Positions 38,673 to 50,035 of a stretch of 64,000 nucleotides of DNA are shown here, one piece after another; position 1 is the first letter of the stretch; the number at the start of each line of letters is the position of its first letter. This stretch comes from Rotaria sp. Silwood1 (lineage: Eukaryota; Rotifera; Eurotatoria; Philodinida; Philodinidae). Under the pieces are notes generated by a model that made no database searches, was not told the DNA's origin, and saw only the letters and a list, made by a program, of their open reading frames with translations. The stretch is taken from contig CAJNOP010000057.1 in the NCBI GenBank assembly GCA_905250075.1, positions 487,103 through 551,102 on the forward strand. The letters are read 5' to 3'. Both the position numbers and the translations under genes were made by a program.

Positions 38673-40361
38673 TCAATCAACAATGAATGGATCAGTAATG
38701 GATGTAGCAAAGAAAATTCTGCCTTTTCACTTGTAAAGCAAGGCAATACACATTTATCAACAACAGTATCCGAAACGTTGTTCACTGATGGTAAACCTCA
38801 ATTAGATGTACATAAACTTGATATAAGTCCTTTCAAAATTCATGATCTCAGCCCAGTGAGTTGTTTTTCTTTTTTATGGATTAAACTTTTTTCTGTGAAA
38901 GCTTTCTTTTGGACGGTTAATTCAAAGTGCTCCTGTGCAAGATACTCGTCGAGTACAAAACAGGAAGAAGAAATATACAAGACAAAGGTCTGTTATCCAT
39001 ATATCTTTCTATAATCCTCGAATCTTTACTCTAGACTTTTTGGTTGTTATTGTTGCATATGCTCCCCTTTTTGTATATTTTTCTTGATGCTGGCTTTTCT
39101 ATTTGTTGGTTTTGCAATTGCTGCGATTGCTGTTTTATTGTTGGTCAATTCCCAGTCAATAACGACAACAACTTCTACAAGCACTGTGAGCTCTGGTAAG
39201 TCTACTAGTATCCCTATCATATATCACTTCTGATTCACAAATCACATTAATTTATTTGTAAGGTATGCAGAGATAGTATATGCATCCTATGCAACTCATC
39301 CTGATTTATTGGCTGTAACTTAATATGTTGTTGACAAATCTTGACAGAACCTAATATTGATCAAGCCATTATGAAACATCAAACCGAGACTTAAAACGTC
39401 TTCGATCTCAAGAGAATCAATTAATAAATCCTACTACTATCTACGGAAAAAATTCTCGAAGAAAAGCGCCTTTAGCTATGCTTTTGAATTTCACCGTGGT
39501 TTCCTGGGGAAATCCCGCGCTGTCATCTTGATAATCGTGGTGGATCGCGTTTTTTATTGCATTGCTTTGAACTATAATCGCAATTTCGGGTATAGCGAAA
39601 ATTACCGGTTTCAGATACCACAGTATTCTAACTCATAACCGCAAGTGACTCTAACAGTAGGATGTGGGTGTTCTTTTTCCTTCAGTCATACTCAGACCAC
39701 ACACACACCCACACCCTACATTGAGTTTCTACAAATCTTTTATTGTCTAGTATTCAATGTTAATATGGTGTTCAATGGTGATGCTGAAACAGGTGCTTGC
39801 GCGACGGATTCAAATGCCACTAGCCCTACGGGATGGAACTGCGATGGAAGCATCACACAACTCGCTTATAACAACAGTTACATTTACAATAGATTATCCA
39901 CTATTTCGACGACTATGTAAGATAAATATGAAGTTTTTTTTATTGATTTTGTTTTTTTCAGTAATTCAGGCAGTTGCTTATTCTATGGACACACATCAGC
40001 AAACACATCAATGTGGCAAACAATCAATCTGAATGATTATGTTGATTCTTCTCTTATTGATATTGAGACAGTAAAATTTAATCTTTCGGCATGGCTTGGT
40101 GGCTTTATACATCAGAATGATACGGCTACAATTTCGTTGACTTTTCTTAACCAAGCCAATCAAATGGTAGGAAATGTAAGCAGTATCGGACCCGTTGACA
40201 ATGTTGATCGAAGCAATGTAACATCATTTCTCTTTCGACAAACGACCGGAGTTGTGCCTGCCGGGGCTCGTTCAGTAACAGTGCTTGTCTTAATTGCTCG
40301 TACCATTGGACCTATTAATGATGGCTATGCCGACAACATCGGTGTCTTCTTATATCAATGA
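38673..40361 (+). CDS. One-pass membrane protein with extracellular NGDAETG-type domain (5' end unresolved)
   Basis: Exons at 38673-38855, 38902-38987, 39035-39195, 39751-39916 and 39962-40361 keep phase, giving at least 332 aa. The first exon has an acceptor-like CATAG before it and no usable ATG, so an upstream exon is missing. A basic segment (RKKKYTRQR) and a Cys-rich patch precede a hydrophobic helix (FFLMLAFLFVGFAIAAIAVL). A Ser/Thr linker leads to a compact domain from VFNGDAETG to NDGYADNIGVFLYQ. The order suggests a type II protein with the C-terminus outside. I associate this architecture with an expanded bdelloid family whose outer domain resembles carbohydrate-binding jelly rolls; that is from memory and unproven. 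The intron 39196-39750 holds a telomere-like tract. Confidence 0.65.
39660..39718. repeat. Telomere-like G/C-strand paired tract 3
   Basis: GATGTGGGTG followed by CACACACACACCCACACCCTA, inside an intron of the membrane-protein gene. Confidence 0.6.
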
Positions 40362-40940
40362 TGACGAGCAAATAAACTTGCGTCACAGAAAAAAATTCCT
40401 ATATGTTAAACTGATGTTTTTCCACAAGAAACATTATTTAATCTATTTTTTTTGGCGGTAGTGACTAAAGTATAAATTAGTACTTGAGAAAGGTGCAGGC
40501 GTGGGTTGTGGCATGTGAGTGTATGGGTGCGTGTGAATGTTGTCTTAAGCTGCATTCACATCCATACCTACATCCATCATTACATTTTTTTCGGATGTTC
40601 ATATCGATATTCTGAATCAGCATGACTAACTTGAACGTACAAGACATATCTAATAATTAAATTTTGAAAAAATTTTCAGCTATCCTGTTGAAGGGAAGGT
40701 TTGAAACTTTGACGTCATGTTATGATAAATAACTGTGCTCAGCGAGTAGCTGGCGTTGAGCTTGTACTCTCCATATAGTTATTGGCAAAGTTTCGTGGAC
40801 CGAAAAATGGCTTTATAGTCCTCGTCCTTTAGAACTCTAATATTTAAGTAACTTGTATAAATAAGTTACAAAAATGATCTACTATAAGAAATAAGAACTT
40901 GTTTTATTTCAAAAAAAATTATTCATCAACGTTTAAATTT
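40362..40940. other. Spacer between convergent genes
   Basis: Holds the 3' ends of the membrane-protein gene (+) and the secreted-protein gene (-), plus telomere-like tract 4. No other feature is seen. Confidence 0.5.
40492..40579. repeat. Telomere-like G/C-strand paired tract 4
   Basis: GTGGGTTGTGGCATGTGAG and GTATGGGTGCGTGTG, answered by CACATCCATACCTACATCC. It is more diverged than the other three and lies 130 bp past the stop codon of the membrane-protein gene. Confidence 0.5.
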
Positions 40941-42244
40941 TCAATTAAATGTAATTCTTGTACTTTCTGCTCGACAATTTTGATGATCATACCATCGATG
41001 TGTAAGATCAAGACTCATTGACGTAATATCGTCAAGTGATATTGGTTGCATAACTTTTTCAATGTCTTGACCAATTTCAGCTGTTCTATTACAATCAACT
41101 GGTCCTATATCATCGTTAACAATTTTTTGATATCGTTCAGTACCATTGGTATCTTCTTTCCATAAATGAATGATGAAAGTAAATAATGATTTCAATGAAT
41201 TATTTCTAGAGACAAAAAAAAGAGACCTGATCTAATTGTTTTGCTAAATAATCTAATTTCATCTTACGCGCAAAGATTTTCATCAATATTAACTTCAAAT
41301 GATCCTATATCAGTTACACTATGATTGGTTGGAACATAATGAAGACGAGTACGTGGAAGTAATGTTAAAGTAGCATTAAAAATAGATTCTAGATGATAAA
41401 TAACTCTTAACATAGGTTGATGTATATCCAATACATTCCAAGGTAATATTGGAAATGTACATTGAAGTATATAATCATAACTACATTTAACTGGTGTTTC
41501 ATCAATTGAAACACGAAATCGACGTGGATTAGATATTTGTGTTCCATAAAGAAAAAATGTTTCATTATCAAAAAGAGTAAATTTTGATTTTGATAATTGA
41601 TAACTAGAAATTCTTAAAGAACTTGGACTACGTACATAACTTTGATCAACACGCCAAACATCAATAGATGATCGATTAAATTTAAAAATATTTTCTTTGG
41701 GAAAAACAAGTTCAATATCATCTTTTACTAATATTTCATCATTTTCTTGTGATAATATAAATAAAATAAATGTCATTTCACCATTTGTAGCTATCGCTAA
41801 ATGTTGTTTTTCTTGTCTATTATTATTTTCTAAATTGATTAATAAAGCCCGTTCAGAACGATAATATGAATATTCATCATAACGACTTCGAATAAGATCA
41901 TCCAGTGAACATAATTCAATACCATATAAAGGAAGGTGATTTACTTGAATAAATGTTTGTGAGAAATGACGAAAACGTATACGAAAATTTTGAAAATAGT
42001 CTTCATCATTAGGACAAATTGATGAAGATATATAGTCTTTATTTCGAAAAATAATACTTGATAAATTACAATTTAAAATAAATTGATTATAATTATATGA
42101 GTTTATTCGAATATTCGTAAATGTATATTGAAAATCATTACAATCACCATTTGATGTATGTTTCGAATTAAAAAAGAATAATTCATCTATAGATAATTGT
42201 CCATGAACAATGACGAACATGAAAAATAAAAACAAAAACATCAT
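40941..42244 (-). CDS. Secreted protein of unknown function
   Basis: Two minus-strand exons, 41268-42244 and 40941-41205, joined across a 62-bp GT-AG intron with phase kept. Product 413 aa. The N-terminus is a signal peptide (MMFLFLFFMFVIVHG, cleavage near Gln16). No second membrane helix is seen, so the protein is probably secreted or lumenal. It has about ten cysteines and many N-glycosylation sequons (for example NCNLSS, FNRSS, DNETF, FNATL, TNHS). A segment near 215-260 (TLFDNETFFLYGTQISNPRR, then SIDETPVKCSY) resembles a beta-sandwich, perhaps IPT/TIG-like; this is only an impression. I do not recognise the family. Confidence 0.75.
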
Positions 42245-42805
42245 ACTATTCTTAAAATGCTTGTTACTCAGTATTTCGTTTTTACTGTTAGTTATTTGAT
42301 ACGAGCAAACGTTTTACTTATATGTTATTTTAGTGATATGAGATGAGTCAATATTTTATGATATTAGAAAATAAATGCCATTTCAATATAAAATCAATTC
42401 TTTTTTTCTTAATAATTTCGTTGTATATAGGTTGCTACTCGACGACAGACACGCATCCACCGACTCTAAAAGAAAGAATCTATATACTTTATATTGCATT
42501 TCTTGATGTTTATAAGAACTCATTTATTTCTATTATTATCATATTGATGATTAATTTTGACTTGACCCATTCGATACCTTCTTTAATTCATTTATGTTAT
42601 AGACATATCAGAATGGATTTATTTTACTGTTCTAAGAATAACAAAGGATATTACTTATATAAATATTTTCCATTATTTTTTTATCCAAATATTATTTTAC
42701 TTAATGGAAAAACAAACATATATTCGATAAAAAAATATGCTTTTAGATTGAAGCCAACTGCAACCAATCTTTGATGCAGATTTTTTCTTATTCTGCATAT
42801 ATAGA
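42245..42805. other. Spacer with an unsupported hydrophobic ORF
   Basis: Contains the leader of the minus-strand secreted-protein gene and a 143-codon plus-strand frame (42343-42774) that is AT-driven and hydrophobic without recognisable motif. It could be a decayed upstream part of the B-box remnant. Confidence 0.35.
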
Positions 42806-42961
42806 AAAGTTAATAAATGTAAACTCATCGGTATAGTTCATTGTGAGAAATGTTTACGAGCTTTTTGTACTAAATATTTTAATGTTCATCGTCGATCATT
42901 TGACAAAGAAATGAATGTGATTTTGAGCAAGTATAAAGATATTAAGAATACATTGACGTGA
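42806..42961 (+). pseudogene. B-box-like zinc-finger remnant
   Basis: A 51-codon frame opening just after a splice-acceptor-like ATATAG. It reads HCEKCLRAFCTKYFNVHRRS and then an acidic helix ending KYKDIKNTLT. The CxxC...C...HR spacing resembles the B-box modules preceding coiled coils and NHL repeats in large invertebrate families. One expected zinc-ligand His is Tyr here (CTKYF), no start codon exists in frame and nothing follows downstream, so it looks like a fragment. Confidence 0.45.
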
Positions 42962-43108
42962 GATTCAACAAAAACTAAAACAATTACGAGAATAATTTAG
43001 TTCGTTTTTAATAATTGTGTCAATTTATAAAAGAAACCCTAGTGATGACTCATGACATTGTAAATTAAAAAAAGAACTAACAAGTTTTATTTATCTTTGA
43101 CATTATCA

Positions 43109-44094
43109 ATGAATCTAAAAGGCAAGCGTGCTACAAGCGGTATTTTCGATGTATCAAAATTTGTCAATACGCAAGTCTTTACAGTCGACTCTGATCAAAA
43201 CAATTTATCATCATCTTTGAATAATGTATCTGATCACTATTTATGGTTAAGCATTGGTGAACCTCTTAGTTATGCACTAGCTTATGTGGTAATCTATCGA
43301 CCAGAGGATTCAATAGAATTCATTGCTAGTGAGTAAAATTTCCATTCGAAATCTTAAATAATATAAATTGTTATTTCTTCTTGAAAATTTCGAATATGAT
43401 TACGAAAGAAAAATATATTCCTATGTGACATACACCTTCATCTAATCGGAAATAGATTACTTCCGATCGCGTGATATTACCACGCAGTCAAAGGTCACTA
43501 TGTCAATCAAAGTTAATTTGTTGGATTCTTTTTTTTTCTGTACAAGCAAATCAACAAAATTCATTATTTTGATTATATTTCAAAAATAAGATAATTATTA
43601 TGTTTTACATTATTGTAGACTATTTAATCAATTGGTCACGTAATAAGACATATCAAAAATTGATTAATCAAGAAACTAATAATAAATTGACGTCTATTGA
43701 AACATATCAACAACAATGTTTTATTAATGAACAAAAAAAAATTGAAGCTAAACGTTTATTAATTGAACGTAAAGAAAAACAACAACAAGAAATAGTTTAT
43801 GAATATAATAAACGTTTATTTACATCATATCAATGGGATTTTTATATTAATCCACGTACAGATGATGAACGAGAACCATGCAATCATTTTGAAAAGCAAC
43901 AAATTTATCAACAAATTCATACAAAAAATATTCAATCATATATTCATACACATGATACAGCCAGTGGATTTGATGATGAAATGATGAACAATCAAGAAAA
44001 TAATAAAAATCGTATTTGTCATGATGGTAATCTATCATCTTTTACATATTTATCGAAATTCAAGGACAAACTAATTAAATGTGATGAGTATTAA
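43109..44094 (+). CDS. Dpy-30-motif protein
   Basis: Two exons, 43109-43328 and 43619-44094, with phase kept across a 290-bp intron; 231 aa. The splice junction restores a Dpy-30-type motif: YLWLSIGEPLSYALAYVVIY, then RPEDSIEFIANYLINWSRNK. In this family the motif forms a two-helix dimer that binds amphipathic helices in histone methyltransferase complexes or ciliary/flagellar complexes. Here it lies at about residues 45-80, and a charged helical region rich in Lys, Glu and Gln follows. That resembles DYDC or ciliary Dpy-30-like proteins more than Dpy-30 itself, where the motif is C-terminal. The first in-frame ATG was chosen as start. Confidence 0.7.
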
Positions 44095-45044
44095 ATTAAA
44101 AAAAAACTTATCGTTCTAGATTCAATAAAGAAATATAATTGTAAAATAGAAGTTTATATTGATTATCTTATATTTGGTGTCACTATAACAATTAGATTCT
44201 ATTACAACGTCAAACAGATGCTCTACATTGATCATCGTGTTTCTTTACATTTATATAAATATATATGTATGTGATCATGTTCACATGCAACAAGGCTCAA
44301 TAAGTACACACGCGCGGCATATATACTCATAGGAGATTGCCGAATCGATATTAAACGAAGATTAAATGGAATAATAATAAGAAAAAGAAATACTCTGTGA
44401 AAATAAGAAAGTAAAGAAATGTGTGTTTTGTAGATTAAATTTTTTCTTCTATTTCATACATACACACACACACACACGATTCCTTTGTGTTTATATATTA
44501 TGTTTCGAGGTCATTATTACAGCTGTGTGTTATGTTCGCTCAAGAGAGAAAAATAATACAAAAGTATCTTTCTACCTATCTATCAGTAACAGACATGCAA
44601 TGCGACAAATTACTATCCTAACCGGAGGAAAAACTACTTCTAAAGAGAATTACGCAATTGATGATACTATGGCTTCAGATCGTGTTAGCTTCCTTTTTTT
44701 TCTCTTGCGAAAAAAAGAAGAAAAGAAATGCATATAAGAACAATCAAAATTGGATTATTGGTGTTTTCTTGTAAATGATAGTGACAACGACAACTCTTTA
44801 CAAAACGTACTTATCAAACTTAATAAATAAATAAAAACTAGAATAAAAGCAAAAGGAAATATTGTTTAATAATCTTCTCTATTATACTCTTAACCTCGAA
44901 CAATGATTATGTATATAAATATAAAACACCTATTTCCCCGTGTGTGTGTTCTCTTTCTGCCTCGAGCAGTAGTATTATTTAAAAGCAACAAATGCATGCC
45001 TAAAGAATGTTCAACTGAACTTTTTATTTATCATATTTGCCTTT

Positions 45045-45069
45045 ATTTATTTATTTATTTATTTATTTT
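45045..45069. repeat. (TTTA)n microsatellite
   Basis: About six TTTA units in a gene-poor region. Confidence 0.85.
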
Positions 45070-45609
45070 TTAAACGACTACAATAAGCGAAACTTTTTAG
45101 TATTGACAGACGTATTTGACTGATGAAGTAAGTTTAGACCTTGGAATTAGGCGTTGATTCCCTATATGATGTATTACATATATATATATATATAAATTGC
45201 ATAGCTCAATGCATGTCACTCTCCGTCAGTTAGTCTCTATGTCTGTCTACAAATCAATGAACTGCATAGGGCATGTGTGTGTATGTATGTATTTCATGCG
45301 ACAAGGTCGATGCTTCGCTATTACTAATGCTGTTGTCGTTGTTGTTGTTATTTTCTCTTCACGATCAGAACATTGATTGAATAATTTCAGGCTGCTGACG
45401 AACGATAATGATTATCCCTTTTTTTTTCTCTGACGACAACGCGATCATGATTGAACTATGTTCTCTTTGCTTCTGTTTCTCTTGTCGTTCTTCATGCTTC
45501 ATTCTCCCGCTCCCTCTTCTCCTCTCTTCATTTCATAACGATTGCGGTGTACATACTCACTCGCTAGAATTGCTACTCACTAGGCCCTTTTGAAACATAA
45601 AAACGTCGT

Positions 45610-45638
45610 CATCATCATCATCATCATCATCATCATTC
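45610..45638. repeat. (CAT)n microsatellite
   Basis: About nine CAT units ending just before the ATG of the possible 33-residue spliced ORF. Confidence 0.9.
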
Positions 45639-45640
45639 AG

Positions 45641-46257
45641 ATGACCTTTCAAAAATTGGAGAATCTATTAACAATAAAGGTAAGTAAGTTTTGTCTTGAA
45701 ATAATGCTTATTGAGCAGATGGTCTAATTGTTAATGAATTACACTTTGCATACATGTTCCGGTGTACTACTTATTATACATACAGTTAAAACGAATAACA
45801 CCTATACTTCAAAAGAAAGAAGTGAAAGACAATTGAAAATATAAAGATATATTATAGTTGATTAATCGATCTAGTCAAAGAATAATTGCCAATTGGTCCC
45901 TTTCAGTGCCAAACAATCACTGGCATCCGTTCGATCGTTGTATTAAAGATGAGAAAGAACAAAACCGCCGCTTTGTCCACCAACTGATTTACATACATAT
46001 ATATATAAACTACCTGTTCGTGTGTGTGTGTGTTTGGAGGCAGATGGTGTATGTGTTATATTGACCAACGTCATCATGCTTGAACGTTTTCCATCTTTTT
46101 TTCTTCTTCATTTATCTTTTGACACTTATGTATAAAACATACTTATAAGGTAATGACTTATTGTATTGAAAAATTCACTTGTTTTTCCTTGCAGACCACC
46201 GAATGGTTAGTTCATTCTCAGCAGGAGGAACAACTTAAGAGAATGAGAGCAGTTTGA
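45641..46257 (+). CDS. Possible two-exon ORF of 33 residues
   Basis: Exon 45641-45679 begins with ATG and ends at a GTAAGTAAG donor. Exon 46195-46257 follows a good acceptor (TTTTTCCTTGCAG) and ends in TGA. Phase 0 is kept and the second part is charged (HSQQEEQLKRMRAV). Both splice signals are strong, so a spliced transcript is plausible, but the peptide may be incidental to a non-coding RNA. It matches no family I know. Confidence 0.25.
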
Positions 46258-49200
46258 TTGTCCAGAATGTGTAAATACAAGTCAAGTACGACGATTGATG
46301 GTTATGAAAAGAGAAAAAACAGATGAGGAAGAAAAGCAGATATTAAGAAGAGAATCAATCATCATTTGCCGATGACGATGCCAAAGTTGACTGATTGACT
46401 GTTCAATGACTGAGCTCAATGCGGTAGTACATAAACATATAAAAGTATTGCTTTTGTTACTACTCTTACTACTACTAATACTAGTATAGTTCTGTTTAAT
46501 GGACTGCGAACGGGATGTGACGTGTGATGCAATTCTTTTCTGACGACTTAATTATCGACATAAGGTCGGGTCGAACAGATGAAACGGAAGAAAAGAAACG
46601 AGTTAAAGAAAAATAGCCTGATTGTATATGTAACTACAAATTTGAAAGTATCTTCAGGGTCTCGTTTTTCTTTAACTTTAGTAATACTGCTATAACAATT
46701 GATTGTCTGTCCGCCCATCTCATATTATGTCAATTGTGATTAAGAATGACATCTTTATATTCGTTCATGAATAGCATACTTTTTTTTGTGTTTTATATGT
46801 CCTTGCGTGCGTGTGAACTCTCCAATTCAATCACTATCAGTTCTTTTCGTATGCATTTGTGCGTACTTTGACACGCACTTCGTACATTGATATACATCTC
46901 AGAAGTTTTTTCTCTCGTTTCCTATATGAACACACACACATACACATACAATTATGAAGAAAGTTTTTACTATTACTATATATTTTTTTGTTCTCTAACT
47001 ATATAATCTGACACAAGAACATTGTGTCACAATCATTTCCTTCTCTAGTTTATTGAATGGGTGCTGGTCATAGTAGTTGTTAATTGGAAGTCGACTACTG
47101 ATTTGACCCTTCCCGTCTCGTACTGTGTATATGTTCATGATTTTTGTTGTTAGTCGTGAATTGTTGAAGGAGGAGTTGCATTCATCTTGAGTCATTGTCT
47201 TTGATGTGTGTGTACTACTAATGACGTTGATTGCCGAACATAAGTAAGAAAAGATCGATCATTCGATAGACTTAGAGAACTCGTTGAATTGATTACATTA
47301 CACATTCAGTCATTGTCATCATTTTTTCTTTTTGTTGATAGGATACTTTGACGTTTATCAACACTTATTGATGACCTCTTGTCTCTCATGTTCTCTTCTT
47401 TCTTCTATCTTTGAGATCAATGTATGAATCGTTTTTAGCACGCATCCGACGAATGTTCACTAGTTTTAAATGATTATTTGACATGCATATGTCTAGTATT
47501 GTATTTGTGTCTGATGTTGGAGATTTGTTTAAAAGATATAAAATTTAATCAAGTGAAAAATCAATAAATATTATTATTATTGTTATTATTTATATTATGT
47601 GAAAAATAATCATTGGTTTTTTTTTATACGTTAATGAATTCAAACTTGATCCTATTCATACAATCATAATTGTTTATTATATGATTGATCTAGAAATCTT
47701 TTAAAATAATTTCCGCTTTTACAATGTTATACGAAAGAAGAACTTCAATGGAAAATTTTTATCAAACTGAAGATGAGTTTTTTCATCTATTGCTTCTTTA
47801 TTAAGACTCATCAGATATATAACAGAAATATCATGTAAAGTTGAAGATAATTATCTATGTTACATCAATTGTATGCTTCGATTATATTATCATGATCATA
47901 GTCAAATATAGATATTATATGGTGAAGATATCCAAATGGCTAATTTATTTCTGGTATTTCAAATTTTTCTAATATTAATCTCGATTATTTAATATGTTTT
48001 AAATTCTTCGCCTTATGGACAAAATATTATTTATTCTGAAATTTAGTGATGAAAAATGAATTGTTATCAAATATACGTATGTATGTTATTTAGGTTATAT
48101 ATTAGTGTTGCACCAATATATGTTTATATGTTTGATATAGATGAAGACATCTGGATATGTCTGTCAGATTTATTAGCATCCATCAGTACTGGTGTATAGC
48201 TTTTGATAAAACTAGTATTTATTAACGAGATAGTTTTGATATATGTTTTTTAATCGTTCTATTATTTATCGATCTAAATCGATTATGACGCCCTTTTCGC
48301 GTAGTTATAAAATCAATACTTTCCATAAAGTTCACTTAGTTACTTGTCTTGAAACATTTGTAATGAACAATTTAAACACAAAAAAAAAAAGGTCTTCATA
48401 AAATTAGAAATTTTACCATTAGAAGATGATGTTTATTCTCAAAACGAAATTATATGTAATTGTTAATAATAAATATTTACAAGAACATGACTTGTACACA
48501 AAAAACGGACAATGAAAAAAAAACAATAAGCTATTACAAGACAACAATGTCTTGAAAAAAGAACAACAAATGATGATAATCATTTATGTTAACAAATCAA
48601 ACAATTCATAATGATGATAATGACAAATAGAACGATTAGTTTCTACTACTCAATCATTGATAATCATAAAGTGATGATAGGAAAAATTGCTTTGAAGTTG
48701 ATATTGTTAATTAAAGAAAATACAAATAAAAGATAGTGAAAATTTGGCAAAGTTTTTGTTTTTCATTACTTCTTCTACTTCCTATCAACAACGTTATTTA
48801 TATATGTAATTGATGCTAAAAAGAAAAAAAGATTGACAATCGTCTTTCTCGTTTACTCGACTATAAATGAATCATATATATATATATATAAATAAATATA
48901 CATCCGCAATTAACTTTTTGTTGTATGTATTGTTCTATTTAAAAAGTGATCATTGGCCGGCGACGATAAGTGTCAATGAGTTTTTTGCATGCAATGTATG
49001 CACAGACAGTTATAAGAGTGAATATGAGTGATAGACATCAAATCAATGACGTTCCTTTATTTTTCTCTATGATGTCGATAGTATTCGCATGATAGGACAT
49101 TGAAGAATAGTAGGGACGAAGACAAACTAAGAGAGATAGAGAGAAAAGCAGACTTCCGGCGCCTTGAATCGTTGTAAGAGGCGGAGTAGTGAATGAAAAG

Positions 49201-49579
49201 AAAGACGGAAAAGAAAAGCAAACTTGATGTTACTATTGTAGAATAAGAAGAGGTAGTAGTAGTAACTTTTGCGTTACTTGCCGGAAGTTCCTTCACTCTT
49301 CAGCACATTACGCGATTTGGAAAAAAAACGACTCTCATCTCCTCTTATTGTCACTTTGAGAAGAATAATGTATAGTTCTTCATCAACGAATAAAGAATAA
49401 TAGGTAAATGTGAATCATTTATATAAATTAAATTGTATAACTTGATAAATTGAAGTCATCTATTTTACGAGAATAAGAAAAAAGAAAGCAAGTTGAATTA
49501 AAGAAAGCTTTAATTCTTTTTCTTTTTGTTTGTTACTTTCTTGAACAATTTTTTACATATAATCTTTGTTTCATTTATT
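46258..49579. other. 3.3-kb gene-poor region
   Basis: No exon chain supported on either strand. The minus-strand ORFs 46995-47195 and 49057-49296 lack motifs. A TA repeat lies near 48865-48880. The stretch 49130-49310 is relatively GC-richer and could be regulatory. Confidence 0.45.
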
Positions 49580-49840
49580 TTACACCATCTTCCATAACTT
49601 TTTATACAACCCGAAACTTTTGACATCGCCTTCAGCAGCATATAATGCTAATTCATGAATTGCTCTATTATATATTGATGAAATGACATCATTTTTAGTT
49701 TGACATATAGGACATACAAGTAGTTTGTCTGAATTCTTGTAATATTCATCAAATTTCTCTCGTTTGTCATCACTATATGTATCCTTATTAGTCATGTTAT
49801 ATAAACTTGTCCTCGTCAAAATATATGAGTGCAAACTCAT
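49580..49840 (-). CDS. Small CxxC protein, function unknown
   Basis: Single minus-strand frame, 86 aa from the first ATG or 71 aa from the internal MTNKD. It carries LLVCPICQTKND, one CxxC pair, then a helical AIHELALYAAEGD and GLYKKLWKM. Only one Cys pair is visible, so zinc binding would need a partner. An internal acceptor-like GAG upstream leaves open that this is a last exon. I do not recognise it. Confidence 0.4.
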   Translation of the reverse strand: MSLHSYILTRTSLYNMTNKDTYSDDKREKFDEYYKNSDKLLVCPICQTKNDVISSIYNRAIHELALYAAEGDVKSFGLYKKLWKMV

Positions 49841-50035
49841 AAATATACACTTATTTTATATTCAATAGGTGAGACAAAAGAAATAAAATAGAACACTAAA
49901 AAGTATTTAAAAAAACTATAATTAAACCATAAATAATTCGTAAATTCATTTCAGATATCTATATATATGATAAAATATGGCAAGTATCATTAACGTTAGG
50001 CGTAATAATGTTCAAAAAAACATGGATCAAGTAAA

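Larger units (their letters stand above)
44095..45640. other. Gene-poor region, microsatellites only
   Basis: No exon supported. It contains (AC)n at 44462-44477, a TTTA tract at 45045-45069 and a TA run near 45178-45195. Confidence 0.5.

Noticed and set aside
42343-42774. 143-codon hydrophobic plus-strand ORF
   Set aside because: AT-driven Ile/Phe/Tyr composition, no motif, and no splice link that I could establish to the B-box remnant downstream.
46200-46375. Alternative frame with FDCPECVNTSQ in the 33-residue ORF region
   Set aside because: It looks coding-like and has a CxxC pair, but no ATG or convincing acceptor opens it in frame.
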